Notes under the pieces: model-generated
What the model was told of the DNA's origin: nothing
Database searches by the model: none
The model's input: only the letters and a program-made list of their open reading frames with translations
Position numbers and translations under genes: made by a program
In this document: one piece after another, positions 1 through 7,939 of the stretch
Position numbering within the stretch: position 1 is the first letter of the stretch
How the letters are laid out: every line of letters begins with the position of its first letter
Assembly: GCA_012839295.1 (NCBI GenBank)
Contig: DUNO01000017.1
Location: forward strand, 62,001-126,000
From: Clostridiales bacterium
GTDB lineage: Bacteria > Bacillota > Clostridia > Lachnospirales > Lachnospiraceae
DNA: 64,000 bases
Reading direction: 5' to 3'

Positions 1-1777
1 AAACTTTAGTTGTAAACAGCGCAGAGAAGCCAAGGGTCTGGTGTATTTTAATTGCCCTATGTCCTTTCAGTGGCGATTCGCCGTCATTGGCTGTGACAAA
101 GTCCTTCCGTGAGTCCATAAATGTATTTTTCATAGGCAATTGCAGAGGACATACGATGGTACAGTTATCACAATCGTTACATGAGTAGGCCAACAGCGTA
201 TCCAGCTTTCCTTCCTCCACCAGAGGCTCCAGGATTTCCTTCGGACAGCTTCCGAACTCATTCATCATGATACATTCCGTCATGCATAGCTTACACTCGC
301 ATTTTAAACAACGGGAGGCCTCTTCTACCGCCTGTTCCTCGGTAAATCCTAAATCTATCTGGTTAAAGTCCTTGATCCGCTCCCGGACAGGCCTCAGGTT
401 GTTATGCAGCCTGGGTTTGTCTTCGGTTCCTTCCGGCAATGGTATCTCTAATTTCGTTTCATAGGCCCATTCATGCTTTAAATCCCTGTCTTCTTTCAGA
501 TCTCTTTCATTTAAATAACGATCCATACTGATGGCAGCTTTTCTGCCCAGGGCCATAGCCTCCACTACGATTGTTCCGCCGGCTGCATCCCCGGCAACAA
601 AGACATTCTCTATGCTTGTAGCAAGTGTTTCAGGATCTGTTTGATATCTGCCACCCCCAATTTGGGCAATAGAACCGCCGGTAATATCCTCCACCAGCTG
701 TCCGGTAGCCATAATTACGGTATCTACTTCAATTAACCTTGTTTCTTCTTCATAGCTGGGGTTAAACTTACCATTATCGTCAAAAATTGATTTTACTTTT
801 TGAATCCTAATAGCTCCTACTGCCCCATCATCTTCTAATATCTCCACAGGCCCCCAACCAAAATTACAAATAACGCCCTCTTCCAGCGTTTGATCCGTTT
901 CTTCCTTGCAGGCCGGCAAAGTTTCCAGTGTTTCTAAAGAGCACTGATAAACCTCCTCTGCTCCTATTCTCAAGGACGAACGGGCGCAGTCCATGGCAAC
1001 ATCTCCACCACCAATGATCATGATCCGTTTGCCTGCTCCAGAAAACTTTCCCGTAAGGCTTATTTCTTTTAAGTACTCCGTTGCGGGATATACCCCGTCT
1101 GTACTATTACCCGGCATCGAAACAATATTACCCTTATGGGCTCCATGTGCCAGCAACACAGCATCATACTTCTCCCTTAATTCCTCCAGGGAAATATCTT
1201 TTCCGATTGTTACTCCCATTTTAAAATGAATGCCCAGTTTATCCAAATAGCTGTATTCATAATCTATGATATCACCAGGCAGTCTATATTCCGGAATACC
1301 TACACGCAGCATCCCTCCAACCATGTCCAGCTTTTCATAAATTGTCACGGAATGACCCGCTTTTCTTAAGTCTATGGCTGCCTGTGCCCCGGCAGGTCCG
1401 GCACCAACAATAGCCACATGCTTTCCGGTATCTTCACCAGTTGTCAAATCCCAAATGGACTCATGATCTGCTTTTTCTGCTGCAAAACGCTTCAGGGCTG
1501 CGATTGAAATTGGCTGACCGTATTCCGCTTCTCTTCTACAGACACTTTCACAGGGATGGGCACAGATCCTGCCTAAGGTGTTAGGCAAAAACACCTTCTC
1601 CCTTATTACTTTGACTGCCTCAACATAATTTTGCTCAGCAATCAGATTTACATATCTTTTTGCGTCCGTACTCATAGGACACCGGCTCGTACAAAAAGAA
1701 TCCTCTAGTCCCATACATTCATTCACTATCTTTTCCGCATTATGAATAACGCTTTCGCTAAATTTGACCGAGTTCAT
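1..1777 (-). CDS. GltD-like NAD(P)H/FAD oxidoreductase with ferredoxin domains (3' end outside window)
   Basis: The reading frame is open from an ATG at 1777 to the left edge (592 codons), so the C-terminus lies outside the window. An N-terminal iron-sulfur domain (about residues 15-100; Cys 21, 29, 33, 72, 76, 80) resembles domain II of dihydropyrimidine dehydrogenase and the glutamate synthase small subunit. It is followed by an FAD motif VAIVGAGPAGAQAA near 121 and an NAD(P)H motif IMIIGGGDVAMD near 250. Cysteine-rich stretches RCLKCECKLCMTEC (about 490) and SCNDCDNCTIVCP (about 530) indicate further 4Fe-4S clusters. In this family the protein moves electrons between NAD(P)H, FAD and iron-sulfur partners in the cytoplasm. 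It lies downstream of the fumarate-reductase-like subunits on the same strand, so it probably feeds them electrons (inference). It is not a genuine glutamate synthase subunit, because no large subunit is present. Confidence 0.85.
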   Translation of the reverse strand, partial: MNSVKFSESVIHNAEKIVNECMGLEDSFCTSRCPMSTDAKRYVNLIAEQNYVEAVKVIREKVFLPNTLGRICAHPCESVCRREAEYGQPISIAALKRFAAEKADHESIWDLTTGEDTGKHVAIVGAGPAGAQAAIDLRKAGHSVTIYEKLDMVGGMLRVGIPEYRLPGDIIDYEYSYLDKLGIHFKMGVTIGKDISLEELREKYDAVLLAHGAHKGNIVSMPGNSTDGVYPATEYLKEISLTGKFSGAGKRIMIIGGGDVAMDCARSSLRIGAEEVYQCSLETLETLPACKEETDQTLEEGVICNFGWGPVEILEDDGAVGAIRIQKVKSIFDDNGKFNPSYEEETRLIEVDTVIMATGQLVEDITGGSIAQIGGGRYQTDPETLATSIENVFVAGDAAGGTIVVEAMALGRKAAISMDRYLNERDLKEDRDLKHEWAYETKLEIPLPEGTEDKPRLHNNLRPVRERIKDFNQIDLGFTEEQAVEEASRCLKCECKLCMTECIMMNEFGSCPKEILEPLVEEGKLDTLLAYSCNDCDNCTIVCPLQLPMKNTFMDSRKDFVTANDGESPLKGHRAIKIHQTLGFSALFTTKV

Positions 1778-1923
1778 AAGTTTCACCCTTTCCTACTTGA
1801 TAAATATTCTTTTTAGCAGCCACAACAGGAACAGACTTTGATATTTATTTCACATTTTCCTATAAAAAAATATCTGATGAGGATTAGCTCCCCGATCAAT
1901 GTTGTAGGCCTTCATTCATCAAA

Positions 1924-2406
1924 TCAATTTTCCCAAAAATTATAGTTGTCACTTCCCTCAGGCTTCATATTACGCTTTTCCGCTTCTGTTCTTAACATTG
2001 CAAGAAGCTTGACGTGAGGTATCTGCGAGGGACAGACAATTTCGCAGCTGCCACACATGACGCATTTCCATATTCCTGAGAATACTGCCTGTTCTACTCT
2101 GTCAGCCTGGTCATATGGGTCAAGATGGCGGAAGGCAACCTGCGCCATTGCCCCAGGCCCAATATAATCCCAGTCGTTAAGCTTCAGCGCCCCACACACA
2201 TCATAACAAAGCATACACTCACGGCAATTATTCAAACGTTCCAATGTATTCCAGTAAAGGTCATAATCGATATCTCCAGATTTCTCAACCGGGTTGATGG
2301 TCTTCTTAGCCACTTCAGTTTCAACGAACTTCTTCATGTAAGGCTTACGGTCGATCATGAGATCTCTGATGATCGGAAGACCCTCTAAAGGCTCAAAGGT
2401 ATGCAC
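1924..2406 (-). CDS. FrdB/SdhB-like iron-sulfur subunit, C-terminal half (4Fe-4S domain)
   Basis: This 160-residue product carries two cysteine clusters, CRECMLCYDVC near residue 61 and CVMCGSCEIVCP near 115, as in the C-terminal half of succinate dehydrogenase/fumarate reductase iron-sulfur subunits. Its first residues, HTFEPLEGLPIIRDL, match the family's conserved segment linking the 2Fe-2S and 4Fe-4S halves, so it does not begin at a natural domain start. As read, it would start at a GTG inside the end of the upstream 2Fe-2S gene, in another frame. Removing one C from the six-C run at 2406-2411 joins both halves into one normal FrdB-like protein of about 247 residues. It is therefore half of a frameshifted or recoded gene, or the run is a sequencing error. 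Confidence 0.8.
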   Translation of the reverse strand: MHTFEPLEGLPIIRDLMIDRKPYMKKFVETEVAKKTINPVEKSGDIDYDLYWNTLERLNNCRECMLCYDVCGALKLNDWDYIGPGAMAQVAFRHLDPYDQADRVEQAVFSGIWKCVMCGSCEIVCPSQIPHVKLLAMLRTEAEKRNMKPEGSDNYNFWEN

Positions 2407-2665
2407 CCCCCGGCTTAAGAGGAGTATAGCATGCCAGTCCCGGCTCGCCGTCGATCACCATGGAGCACCTGCCACAGATACTGCCCCGGCAGTTATAGTC
2501 ATAGACAATCGGTTCCATATTCTCATATATGTAGTGAAGTACCTGTAAGCCAGTCATAAATCCACTGGGATCGTCCTGCCAGGGTACTTCATAATCCTTA
2601 TAATAAGGAGCGTCGTCTTTGGATGGATCATATCTGAATACCCTTGCGATAATTGAATCTGTCAT
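2393..2665 (-). CDS. FrdB/SdhB-like iron-sulfur subunit, N-terminal half (2Fe-2S domain)
   Basis: This 90-residue product contains the plant-type 2Fe-2S signature CRGSICGRCSMVIDGEPGLAC at about residues 59-79, preceded by the usual beta-grasp ferredoxin fold (RVFRYDP at the start). In succinate dehydrogenase/fumarate reductase B subunits this domain takes electrons to or from the flavoprotein. The frame stops just after LKPGGAYL, where family members continue into the 4Fe-4S half. That missing half is encoded immediately downstream in another frame, overlapping by 14 bases. The start codon abuts the stop of the flavoprotein gene, indicating translational coupling. No membrane anchor subunit is seen nearby, so the complex may be soluble (inference). 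Confidence 0.85.
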   Translation of the reverse strand: MTDSIIARVFRYDPSKDDAPYYKDYEVPWQDDPSGFMTGLQVLHYIYENMEPIVYDYNCRGSICGRCSMVIDGEPGLACYTPLKPGGAYL

Positions 2666-4572
2666 TATTCTGTCTCCTTTCCTATCGCCATCTTATCATC
2701 TTGATTATTGAGGGCAAATGTATTAAGGCCGATGTCTGTCGGAACCATTTGAGCCATAATTGATTTAGGAACGATTTGGTCAAATTTCGGAGCAAAGTCT
2801 GCATTCCATTCGCCATTATCCTCCAGCTTTACCACCGTATTATCTAAGCCAGTGTTATTATCAAGATTAGGATAATCCGTACGCATATGGAATCCACGGG
2901 TTTCTTTCCGGATCAATCCGGCATAGGAAGCTCCGAGTGCGCAGTAAAGCATATTCTCCGCTTCAAAGCAATCACGCCATTCACAATTCATGCGATAAGA
3001 CTTGTCAGCCGTCCACATCCTGGGAATATCCTCCTCTTTGATACGGGTAAGCTCTTGAATGACTGCTTTAATTTTCGCCTCATCCTTTAGCGGGCCATTT
3101 TCTCTGTCCCAATATGTATTCTGGATGCTTCTCATAACCTTATTTGCCCTGATTGGATTTTTTGGCTCCCTCTCAAGATAGCTATAAGCTTTGTCAAGGA
3201 TTTTATTAACCTCTCCTTCTGCAACGGGCGGTGTATCAATGCTGGATGCCAGCTTTACAGCTCCATTTGCAGCGATCCATCCACCCGACTGTGCTGCGAT
3301 CTGCGTCATGCCGCCAACACCTCCAGGAGCCGCGCCGGCAAAGAACATGCCTGGTAGGATGGTTTCTGATGTAGGGGATAGTTCACGGGGGCAACCGGCG
3401 CTGTCCCAGGTTTCAGGAACGACCTCGACATATTGGGGAAGCTCATAGTCAAGCAATTCCTTTTGCCTCTCTTCAACGCGGCGGAAATAACGTGGAAGAG
3501 CCGGTGCGCAAGCTTTATCAATCAGGCATCCGCCATTTTCGGTAGCGCGCCCGGTATGCCTCAGTCCATAGAAAATCCTCATGCTCGCACCCATATTAAC
3601 AAGAGGATGATGGCCTTCCAGCAGTTCTTCCCAGGATACCATATTGGCATCAAAAATCATATTTTTTGGAGTTTGATGACCATCAAAGTTAAAGTTACCC
3701 ATGGTCTGCCTGATGCCCGCCGGTGTCCACTGGGAGGCATCCCCGCAGAATTGTTCCATATCGGCCATAGGAATGCCATGCTTTAGCAGCATTGCGATAC
3801 CGTCTCCCGTATTTTCTTTACCGGCCATTGATTCGGCACCCATTCCATTCCATCCCGTAATCCAGCAATAGCTCCCAGTGGCCATAATCGTGGCCTTTGA
3901 ACGAAATACATGTGGGATTCCATGAATCATATCGATTGCCACAGCCCCAGCCGCGCGCCCTTGTGGGGAAAGCAGTATATCAACGACATAGGTGTTATCA
4001 ATTATTTCTGTCACATTGCCATTACGCTGGCACCATTGTGCCATCATCCTTGGCCAGAATCCTTGGTCGTGTGTGACAGGAAACTCCGGATTTATCGTAT
4101 TACGGCTTAACACGGTTCCATCCTCGTTGTAAAGCGGTATGCTTCCGTATTTAAGGCCGTTTTGGATAATCTTCTCTTCCTTGTGTGCCTTAAGCAGGTG
4201 ATAAAAGTAAGGCTGGTTAAGAAGTCCTTCACAGACCATATCCATAACTGCAATGGTGTTTCCCAGCGTTGCATCATCCTCCGGACTAAATTCCATACTC
4301 TGATACGTATGACCCCAGTTCATCCCAGAAGAACCAGAATGCCCGAACACACCCTTATCAACGATGATCGCCGTCTTTCCTTGGCTAACGACACGCAGTG
4401 CCGCTTCCATGCCGGCTATTCCACCGCCAATGACGAGCACATCACACTCATGTGTCTGAACCTGCCTCGCTTCGCCGGCACCAGGTCTCCTTGGATTAAC
4501 AGATTCCGTATGAGAAGTACCCGTTTTATTCCCTGCAACGCCTCGTAAAAAGTCCCTTCTCGAATTAGACAT
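2665..4572 (-). CDS. Fumarate reductase/succinate dehydrogenase-type flavoprotein
   Basis: The product is about 635 residues from the ATG at 4572, with an in-frame upstream ATG at 4617. An FAD-binding Rossmann motif DVLVIGGGIAGMEAALR lies near the N-terminus, and an internal FYGLRHTGRATENGG segment and a late GMFFAGAAPGGVGGMTQ segment fit the FAD_binding_2/FrdA family. The N-terminus reads SNSRRDFLRG, which resembles a twin-arginine motif but lacks the hydrophobic stretch needed for export, so a cytoplasmic location is more likely. The gene is first in an operon with the split FrdB-like genes and the GltD-like oxidoreductase. The active-site region does not let me choose among fumarate, urocanate, enoate or another acceptor, so the substrate is open. 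Confidence 0.8.
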   Translation of the reverse strand: MSNSRRDFLRGVAGNKTGTSHTESVNPRRPGAGEARQVQTHECDVLVIGGGIAGMEAALRVVSQGKTAIIVDKGVFGHSGSSGMNWGHTYQSMEFSPEDDATLGNTIAVMDMVCEGLLNQPYFYHLLKAHKEEKIIQNGLKYGSIPLYNEDGTVLSRNTINPEFPVTHDQGFWPRMMAQWCQRNGNVTEIIDNTYVVDILLSPQGRAAGAVAIDMIHGIPHVFRSKATIMATGSYCWITGWNGMGAESMAGKENTGDGIAMLLKHGIPMADMEQFCGDASQWTPAGIRQTMGNFNFDGHQTPKNMIFDANMVSWEELLEGHHPLVNMGASMRIFYGLRHTGRATENGGCLIDKACAPALPRYFRRVEERQKELLDYELPQYVEVVPETWDSAGCPRELSPTSETILPGMFFAGAAPGGVGGMTQIAAQSGGWIAANGAVKLASSIDTPPVAEGEVNKILDKAYSYLEREPKNPIRANKVMRSIQNTYWDRENGPLKDEAKIKAVIQELTRIKEEDIPRMWTADKSYRMNCEWRDCFEAENMLYCALGASYAGLIRKETRGFHMRTDYPNLDNNTGLDNTVVKLEDNGEWNADFAPKFDQIVPKSIMAQMVPTDIGLNTFALNNQDDKMAIGKETE

Positions 4573-4733
4573 GTGTACATCTTCTCCTTTTTTAATAAAT
4601 TTCCCATCATAGTACATAGGATAGGTGAAATGAAGTTATTTCACATCCAACTACTAAATATGAGTTACAATTATGTTAACATGAAACGCTATCCCGGCAC
4701 TAGAAACAAAATCCCCGTTTTTGTGTCATTTAC

Positions 4734-4793
4734 TAGGGCGTGTTTGAAAATTGCTTATACTGGCCTGTGCAATGAATTTTCAAACACGCCCTA
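4734..4793. repeat. Perfect 19-bp inverted repeat (palindromic intergenic element)
   Basis: Arms 4734-4752 and 4775-4793 are exact reverse complements (TAGGGCGTGTTTGAAAATT on the left), separated by 22 bases. It lies in the 362-base gap between the divergent flavoprotein and TetR-type genes, too far from either 3' end to be their terminator. It lacks a T-tract. A dispersed palindromic or miniature element, or an insertion-sequence end scar, is more likely. I saw no second copy in this window. The rest of the gap holds only presumed promoters of the two genes. Confidence 0.7.
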
Positions 4794-4934
4794 ATCCGTT
4801 AATAAGCATGAACCCCTGAAAATATGCCCGGTTAAAGATTTAGTAATTGGCAACAATTTCTGTTTCCTATTCAAATTTCATAACATCTGTGATATGATGA
4901 ATCTATCAATTCTGTTTCATAAAGGTAGGTGTTT

Positions 4935-5555
4935 ATGATAAATTCTAAAGGCTGTAAATTCAAAATCCAGGATGCTTTTCTTGAGCTTATGACAAAAAAT
5001 TATTTGCAACGCATCTCCGTTAAAGAAATCATTGATGAAGCGGGGATTAGCCGGTCGACTTATTACCGCTACTACTATGAGCAAATTGAAATTCTTTATG
5101 ATATCATCGACAGCTTTATCCAGGAATTAGCCCGGGTTACCGAGGATGTCGGTATTCCCAATGTTGATCCGGAACAAAACGCTTTATACTCACTGTTTAT
5201 CCAAGAAGAATTACAGTGCTATTATGAGCATGCAAATATTCTGCGTAAAATTTTTAAGAATGCTGAAGCGGCGGAAATACTGAAGGATAGAATCTATAAT
5301 CACTTCGTGGAGTGTTATGATGGCTGGATAGAGAAGGCCCGGAAGGAATATCCCCAATTGTATGGGGCGGGTCAATTTAACCATACCATCCATAGAGGAT
5401 TTTCCTTTTCCGGGAATTATGAGTTGATTCGAAATTGGATTCTTACAGGCTGTAAGGAGCCTGCTTCTGTGCTGCTGGAATTTCTGACAACCATGGGAAG
5501 CAGCTATCCCTTCTTTTTTAACGGGAGTAAAAAGGCTCAGCTAATTGAATTATGA
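4935..5555 (+). CDS. TetR/AcrR-family transcriptional regulator
   Basis: The product is about 206 residues. The N-terminal helix-turn-helix fits TetR proteins (ISVKEIIDEAGISRSTYYRYY at about 30-50), and the C-terminal part is helical with no recognisable ligand signature. I prefer the ATG at 4935 because an AAAGG sits about nine bases upstream; an in-frame GTG at 4929 is possible. It is transcribed divergently from the fumarate-reductase-like operon and probably controls it (inference from position). Its 3' end overlaps that of the convergent cysteine desulfurase gene by 19 bases. Confidence 0.85.
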   Translation: MINSKGCKFKIQDAFLELMTKNYLQRISVKEIIDEAGISRSTYYRYYYEQIEILYDIIDSFIQELARVTEDVGIPNVDPEQNALYSLFIQEELQCYYEHANILRKIFKNAEAAEILKDRIYNHFVECYDGWIEKARKEYPQLYGAGQFNHTIHRGFSFSGNYELIRNWILTGCKEPASVLLEFLTTMGSSYPFFFNGSKKAQLIEL

Positions 5556-6676
5556 TTACGAAAAGCTTCAAAATACATGATTAACTGGTTCACAGCCTGG
5601 TCGATTTCAAATTTCGTTGTATATCTTCCCACGCTAAAACGGATTGCACCCAATGCAATTTTTTCTTCAACTCCCATTGCCGCCAAAACCGGCGAAATGG
5701 TTTTTGATCCGGAATGGCAGGCAGAACCGGTTGATGCACAGATTTCAGGCAACGCTGCCAAAATATCTCCGCCAATACTGCCAATAAAACTGACATTCAA
5801 CGTATTTGGTAAGCGGTTTACACCGTCTCCATTGAGGTGGATTCTATCACCGAAAGCTTCTTTTAATGTATTGTAGAAATACTCTCTAATCTGGAGAAGC
5901 TCATCCTTCTTTAGATGTTCCTTTGCCTGTACGGCGGCTTCTCCCAGTGCCACGGCATAAGGAACATTTTCTGTTCCAGCACGCCTGCCGCTTTCCTGGC
6001 TTGCACCATGCAGAAGCGGTTCAATCTCCAATCCTCCACGGATATATAGTGCCCCAATTCCTTTTGGAGCATAAAGTTTATGCCCGGCAATCGTCAGGAA
6101 GTCTATCGGTAATTTAGAAACATCAATCTCCACCTTGCCAAGAGACTGGGATGCATCGGTATGGAATAAGACATCTTTTTCTCTGCATATTTTGCCCAAC
6201 TCTTGAATGGGCTGCAAAGTTCCTACCTCATTGTTAGAATGCATAACCGTTACCAAGATAGTATCCTTTCGTATAGCTTTCCTCAAATCCTCCGGGTTTA
6301 CCAAGCCTTTCTCGTTAACCGGGAGATAAGTTACCTCATAACCGTTCTTTTCTAAAAAAGCAAGCGGCGCTAAAATCGCCGGATGCTCAATGCAGGAAGT
6401 AACAATATGCCTTCCTTTGCTTTTATAGGTATAAGCAACCCCTTTAACAACCATGTTGTTTGATTCACTTCCACAGCCTGTAAATAAAATTTCGCTGGTC
6501 TTAGCGCCGATTAAATCTGCAACTTGGCTACGGGCATTTTCCACGCCCTTCTTTGCAAATTGTCCCAGCTCGTAGCTGTTCGAGGGATTTCCAAATTGCA
6601 TCTCCAGATACGGCTGCATAGCTTTGTATACGTTCTTATCAATCGGTGTCGTTGCATTATAGTCCAGATAAATCAT
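5537..6676 (-). CDS. Cysteine desulfurase (NifS/IscS-type, PLP-dependent)
   Basis: The 379-residue, full-length class V aminotransferase fold has the N-terminal signature YLDYNATTP. His97-equivalent lies in CIEHPA, the PLP lysine is K200 in TIAGHK, and the catalytic cysteine is C320 in STGSACHSG. It removes sulfur from cysteine as a persulfide for Fe-S clusters or other thio-compounds. No scaffold gene (IscU/NifU) is adjacent. The neighbouring Fe-S-rich redox operon gives a plausible need, but a TetR-type gene lies between them. A GGGAGG ribosome binding site precedes the ATG. It is divergent from the second TetR-type gene and may share its operator. Confidence 0.92.
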   Translation of the reverse strand: MIYLDYNATTPIDKNVYKAMQPYLEMQFGNPSNSYELGQFAKKGVENARSQVADLIGAKTSEILFTGCGSESNNMVVKGVAYTYKSKGRHIVTSCIEHPAILAPLAFLEKNGYEVTYLPVNEKGLVNPEDLRKAIRKDTILVTVMHSNNEVGTLQPIQELGKICREKDVLFHTDASQSLGKVEIDVSKLPIDFLTIAGHKLYAPKGIGALYIRGGLEIEPLLHGASQESGRRAGTENVPYAVALGEAAVQAKEHLKKDELLQIREYFYNTLKEAFGDRIHLNGDGVNRLPNTLNVSFIGSIGGDILAALPEICASTGSACHSGSKTISPVLAAMGVEEKIALGAIRFSVGRYTTKFEIDQAVNQLIMYFEAFRNHNSIS

Positions 6677-6797
6677 AGTTTCCTCCCGGGTTAAATTAAT
6701 TGTATTTGATAAACAAAATGCCCAATTATTAAATAATGCATGTTTTAATCATAACAGCGCTTATTAACTGCTCAACAAACATTACACTTGTAATAAC

Positions 6798-6873
6798 ATT
6801 GACATGCGTCGTACTTTTTGCTATATTATATAATTATATATTTAATATGTCAATTACGCCGAAAAAGTATGAC
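6798..6873 (+). promoter_or_regulatory. Promoter with nested inverted repeats before the second TetR-type gene
   Basis: A near-consensus promoter reads TTGACA (6799-6804), 17-base spacer, TATATT (6822-6827). Two nested dyads bracket it: ATTGACAT (6798-6805) with ATGTCAAT (6847-6854), and GTCGTACTTTTT (6808-6819) with AAAAAGTATGAC (6862-6873; one mismatch). Dyads overlapping a promoter upstream of a TetR-type gene suggest autoregulation. The stretch also lies upstream of the divergent cysteine desulfurase. Confidence 0.7.
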
Positions 6874-6891
6874 AAATTGGAGGTATCTGTC

Positions 6892-7443
6892 GTGTATAAA
6901 GGAACAAACCCTTCTGCTAAGCGGTCTCAAGAGTGGATTGCAAACTCGCTTATTTCTTTAATGAAAGAGAAAATGCTTGAGCAAATTACAGTAAAGGAAA
7001 TCATGGAGAGCAGTGATCTTTCCAGACAAACCTTTTACCAGGTATTTGATTCAAAGGAGGAAGTGCTTGAATACTACATGGATAAATTGTTTGAAGAATA
7101 TTTAAAGCGTTGTAAAACGGATGATATTAAAAATCTATGCGATGCCGGAAAAATCTTTTTTGAGTTTTTTCATCAAAATGAAATTTTTATTGAAGCATTG
7201 GCCCATAATCAAAAGATCTGTATTCTGCAGAAAAAGTGTCATGAGTATCTGCAGAATGAACAGTTTATGAAGTTTACTCATGCAGCTATTCATAATCCAC
7301 AGGAAAAATCATTTTCTTCTGCTTTTGTAACCGCTGGGTTAATCGGTATGTTAGTAGTTTGGATTAAGAGCGGCAAACCAATTAGCACCGATGAACTGGC
7401 AGATCTTGTTTGCAGGATTACAAACACACCTGTAAGCACCTAA
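6892..7443 (+). CDS. TetR-family transcriptional regulator
   Basis: I place the start at the GTG at 6892 because GGAGG (6879-6883) precedes it by eight bases and because a strong promoter (6799-6827) lies inside the longer possible frame from 6736. The resulting protein has about 183 residues. ITVKEIMESSDLSRQTFYQVF forms the DNA-binding helix-turn-helix, and the C-terminal half is helical as in TetR proteins with the TetR_C-like all-alpha domain. It may control itself, the divergent cysteine desulfurase and the CGGC-domain gene 43 bases downstream. No ligand can be inferred. Confidence 0.8.
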   Translation: MYKGTNPSAKRSQEWIANSLISLMKEKMLEQITVKEIMESSDLSRQTFYQVFDSKEEVLEYYMDKLFEEYLKRCKTDDIKNLCDAGKIFFEFFHQNEIFIEALAHNQKICILQKKCHEYLQNEQFMKFTHAAIHNPQEKSFSSAFVTAGLIGMLVVWIKSGKPISTDELADLVCRITNTPVST

Positions 7444-7486
7444 TAAAATATAGAGAGATAAAATTCATGTGGAGGTAAAATCATCT

Positions 7487-7819
7487 ATGAAGATTGGAAT
7501 TATCAGATGTATGCAGACGGAGGATTATTGTCCCGGGACAACGTGCTTTCGCATGGCACGGGAAAATAAAGGTGGCTTTGAAGGGATTGAGGAGGATATT
7601 GAAGTAATCGGCTTTATCAACTGTGGAGGATGTCCTGGGAAAAAGGCAGTGCTCCGTGCTAGGGAGCTGGTGAAAAGGGGCGCTGATACAATCGTATTTG
7701 CATCCTGTATCCAAAGAGGTACCCCTATCGGCTATCCCTGTCCGTTTGCAAAGAAAATGAAGGATATCATATCCAAAGATTTAGAAGATAAAATTAATTT
7801 TATTGATTATACCCATTAA
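7487..7819 (+). CDS. CGGC-domain small cysteine-rich protein
   Basis: This 110-residue protein starts at the ATG at 7487 behind GGAGG at 7471. It reads MKIGIIRCMQTEDYCPGTTC, then has the CGGC motif in INCGGCPGKKAV, then FASCIQRGTPIGYPCPF. This matches the CGGC (PF08821-type) family, whose conserved cysteines suggest metal or redox binding; the function is not established. It follows the TetR-type gene closely and probably shares its transcript. A 17-bp hairpin lies about 80 bases after the stop. Confidence 0.8.
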   Translation: MKIGIIRCMQTEDYCPGTTCFRMARENKGGFEGIEEDIEVIGFINCGGCPGKKAVLRARELVKRGADTIVFASCIQRGTPIGYPCPFAKKMKDIISKDLEDKINFIDYTH

Positions 7820-7896
7820 TTTCATGAAGCTTGAATTATATACAAATACGCAAATCAAGACAATTGGATGAGTATACAGCGTGTCTTATCAATATA

Positions 7897-7936
7897 GAAT
7901 CATGACCACCGGCTATGAAGCCGGTGGTCATGATTC
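7897..7936. terminator. Bidirectional hairpin terminator
   Basis: Arms 7897-7913 and 7920-7936 are perfectly complementary over 17 bp with a 6-base loop. The hairpin sits between the ends of the convergent CGGC-domain gene and the GH2 gene and could end transcripts from both sides. A T-rich stretch lies about 25 bases beyond it on the plus strand. Confidence 0.75.
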
Positions 7937-7939
7937 TTG

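Noticed and set aside
6736-6891. Upstream extension of the second TetR-type gene from an ATG at 6736
   Set aside because: The extension covers a near-consensus promoter and lacks a ribosome binding site; the GTG at 6892 has a good one.
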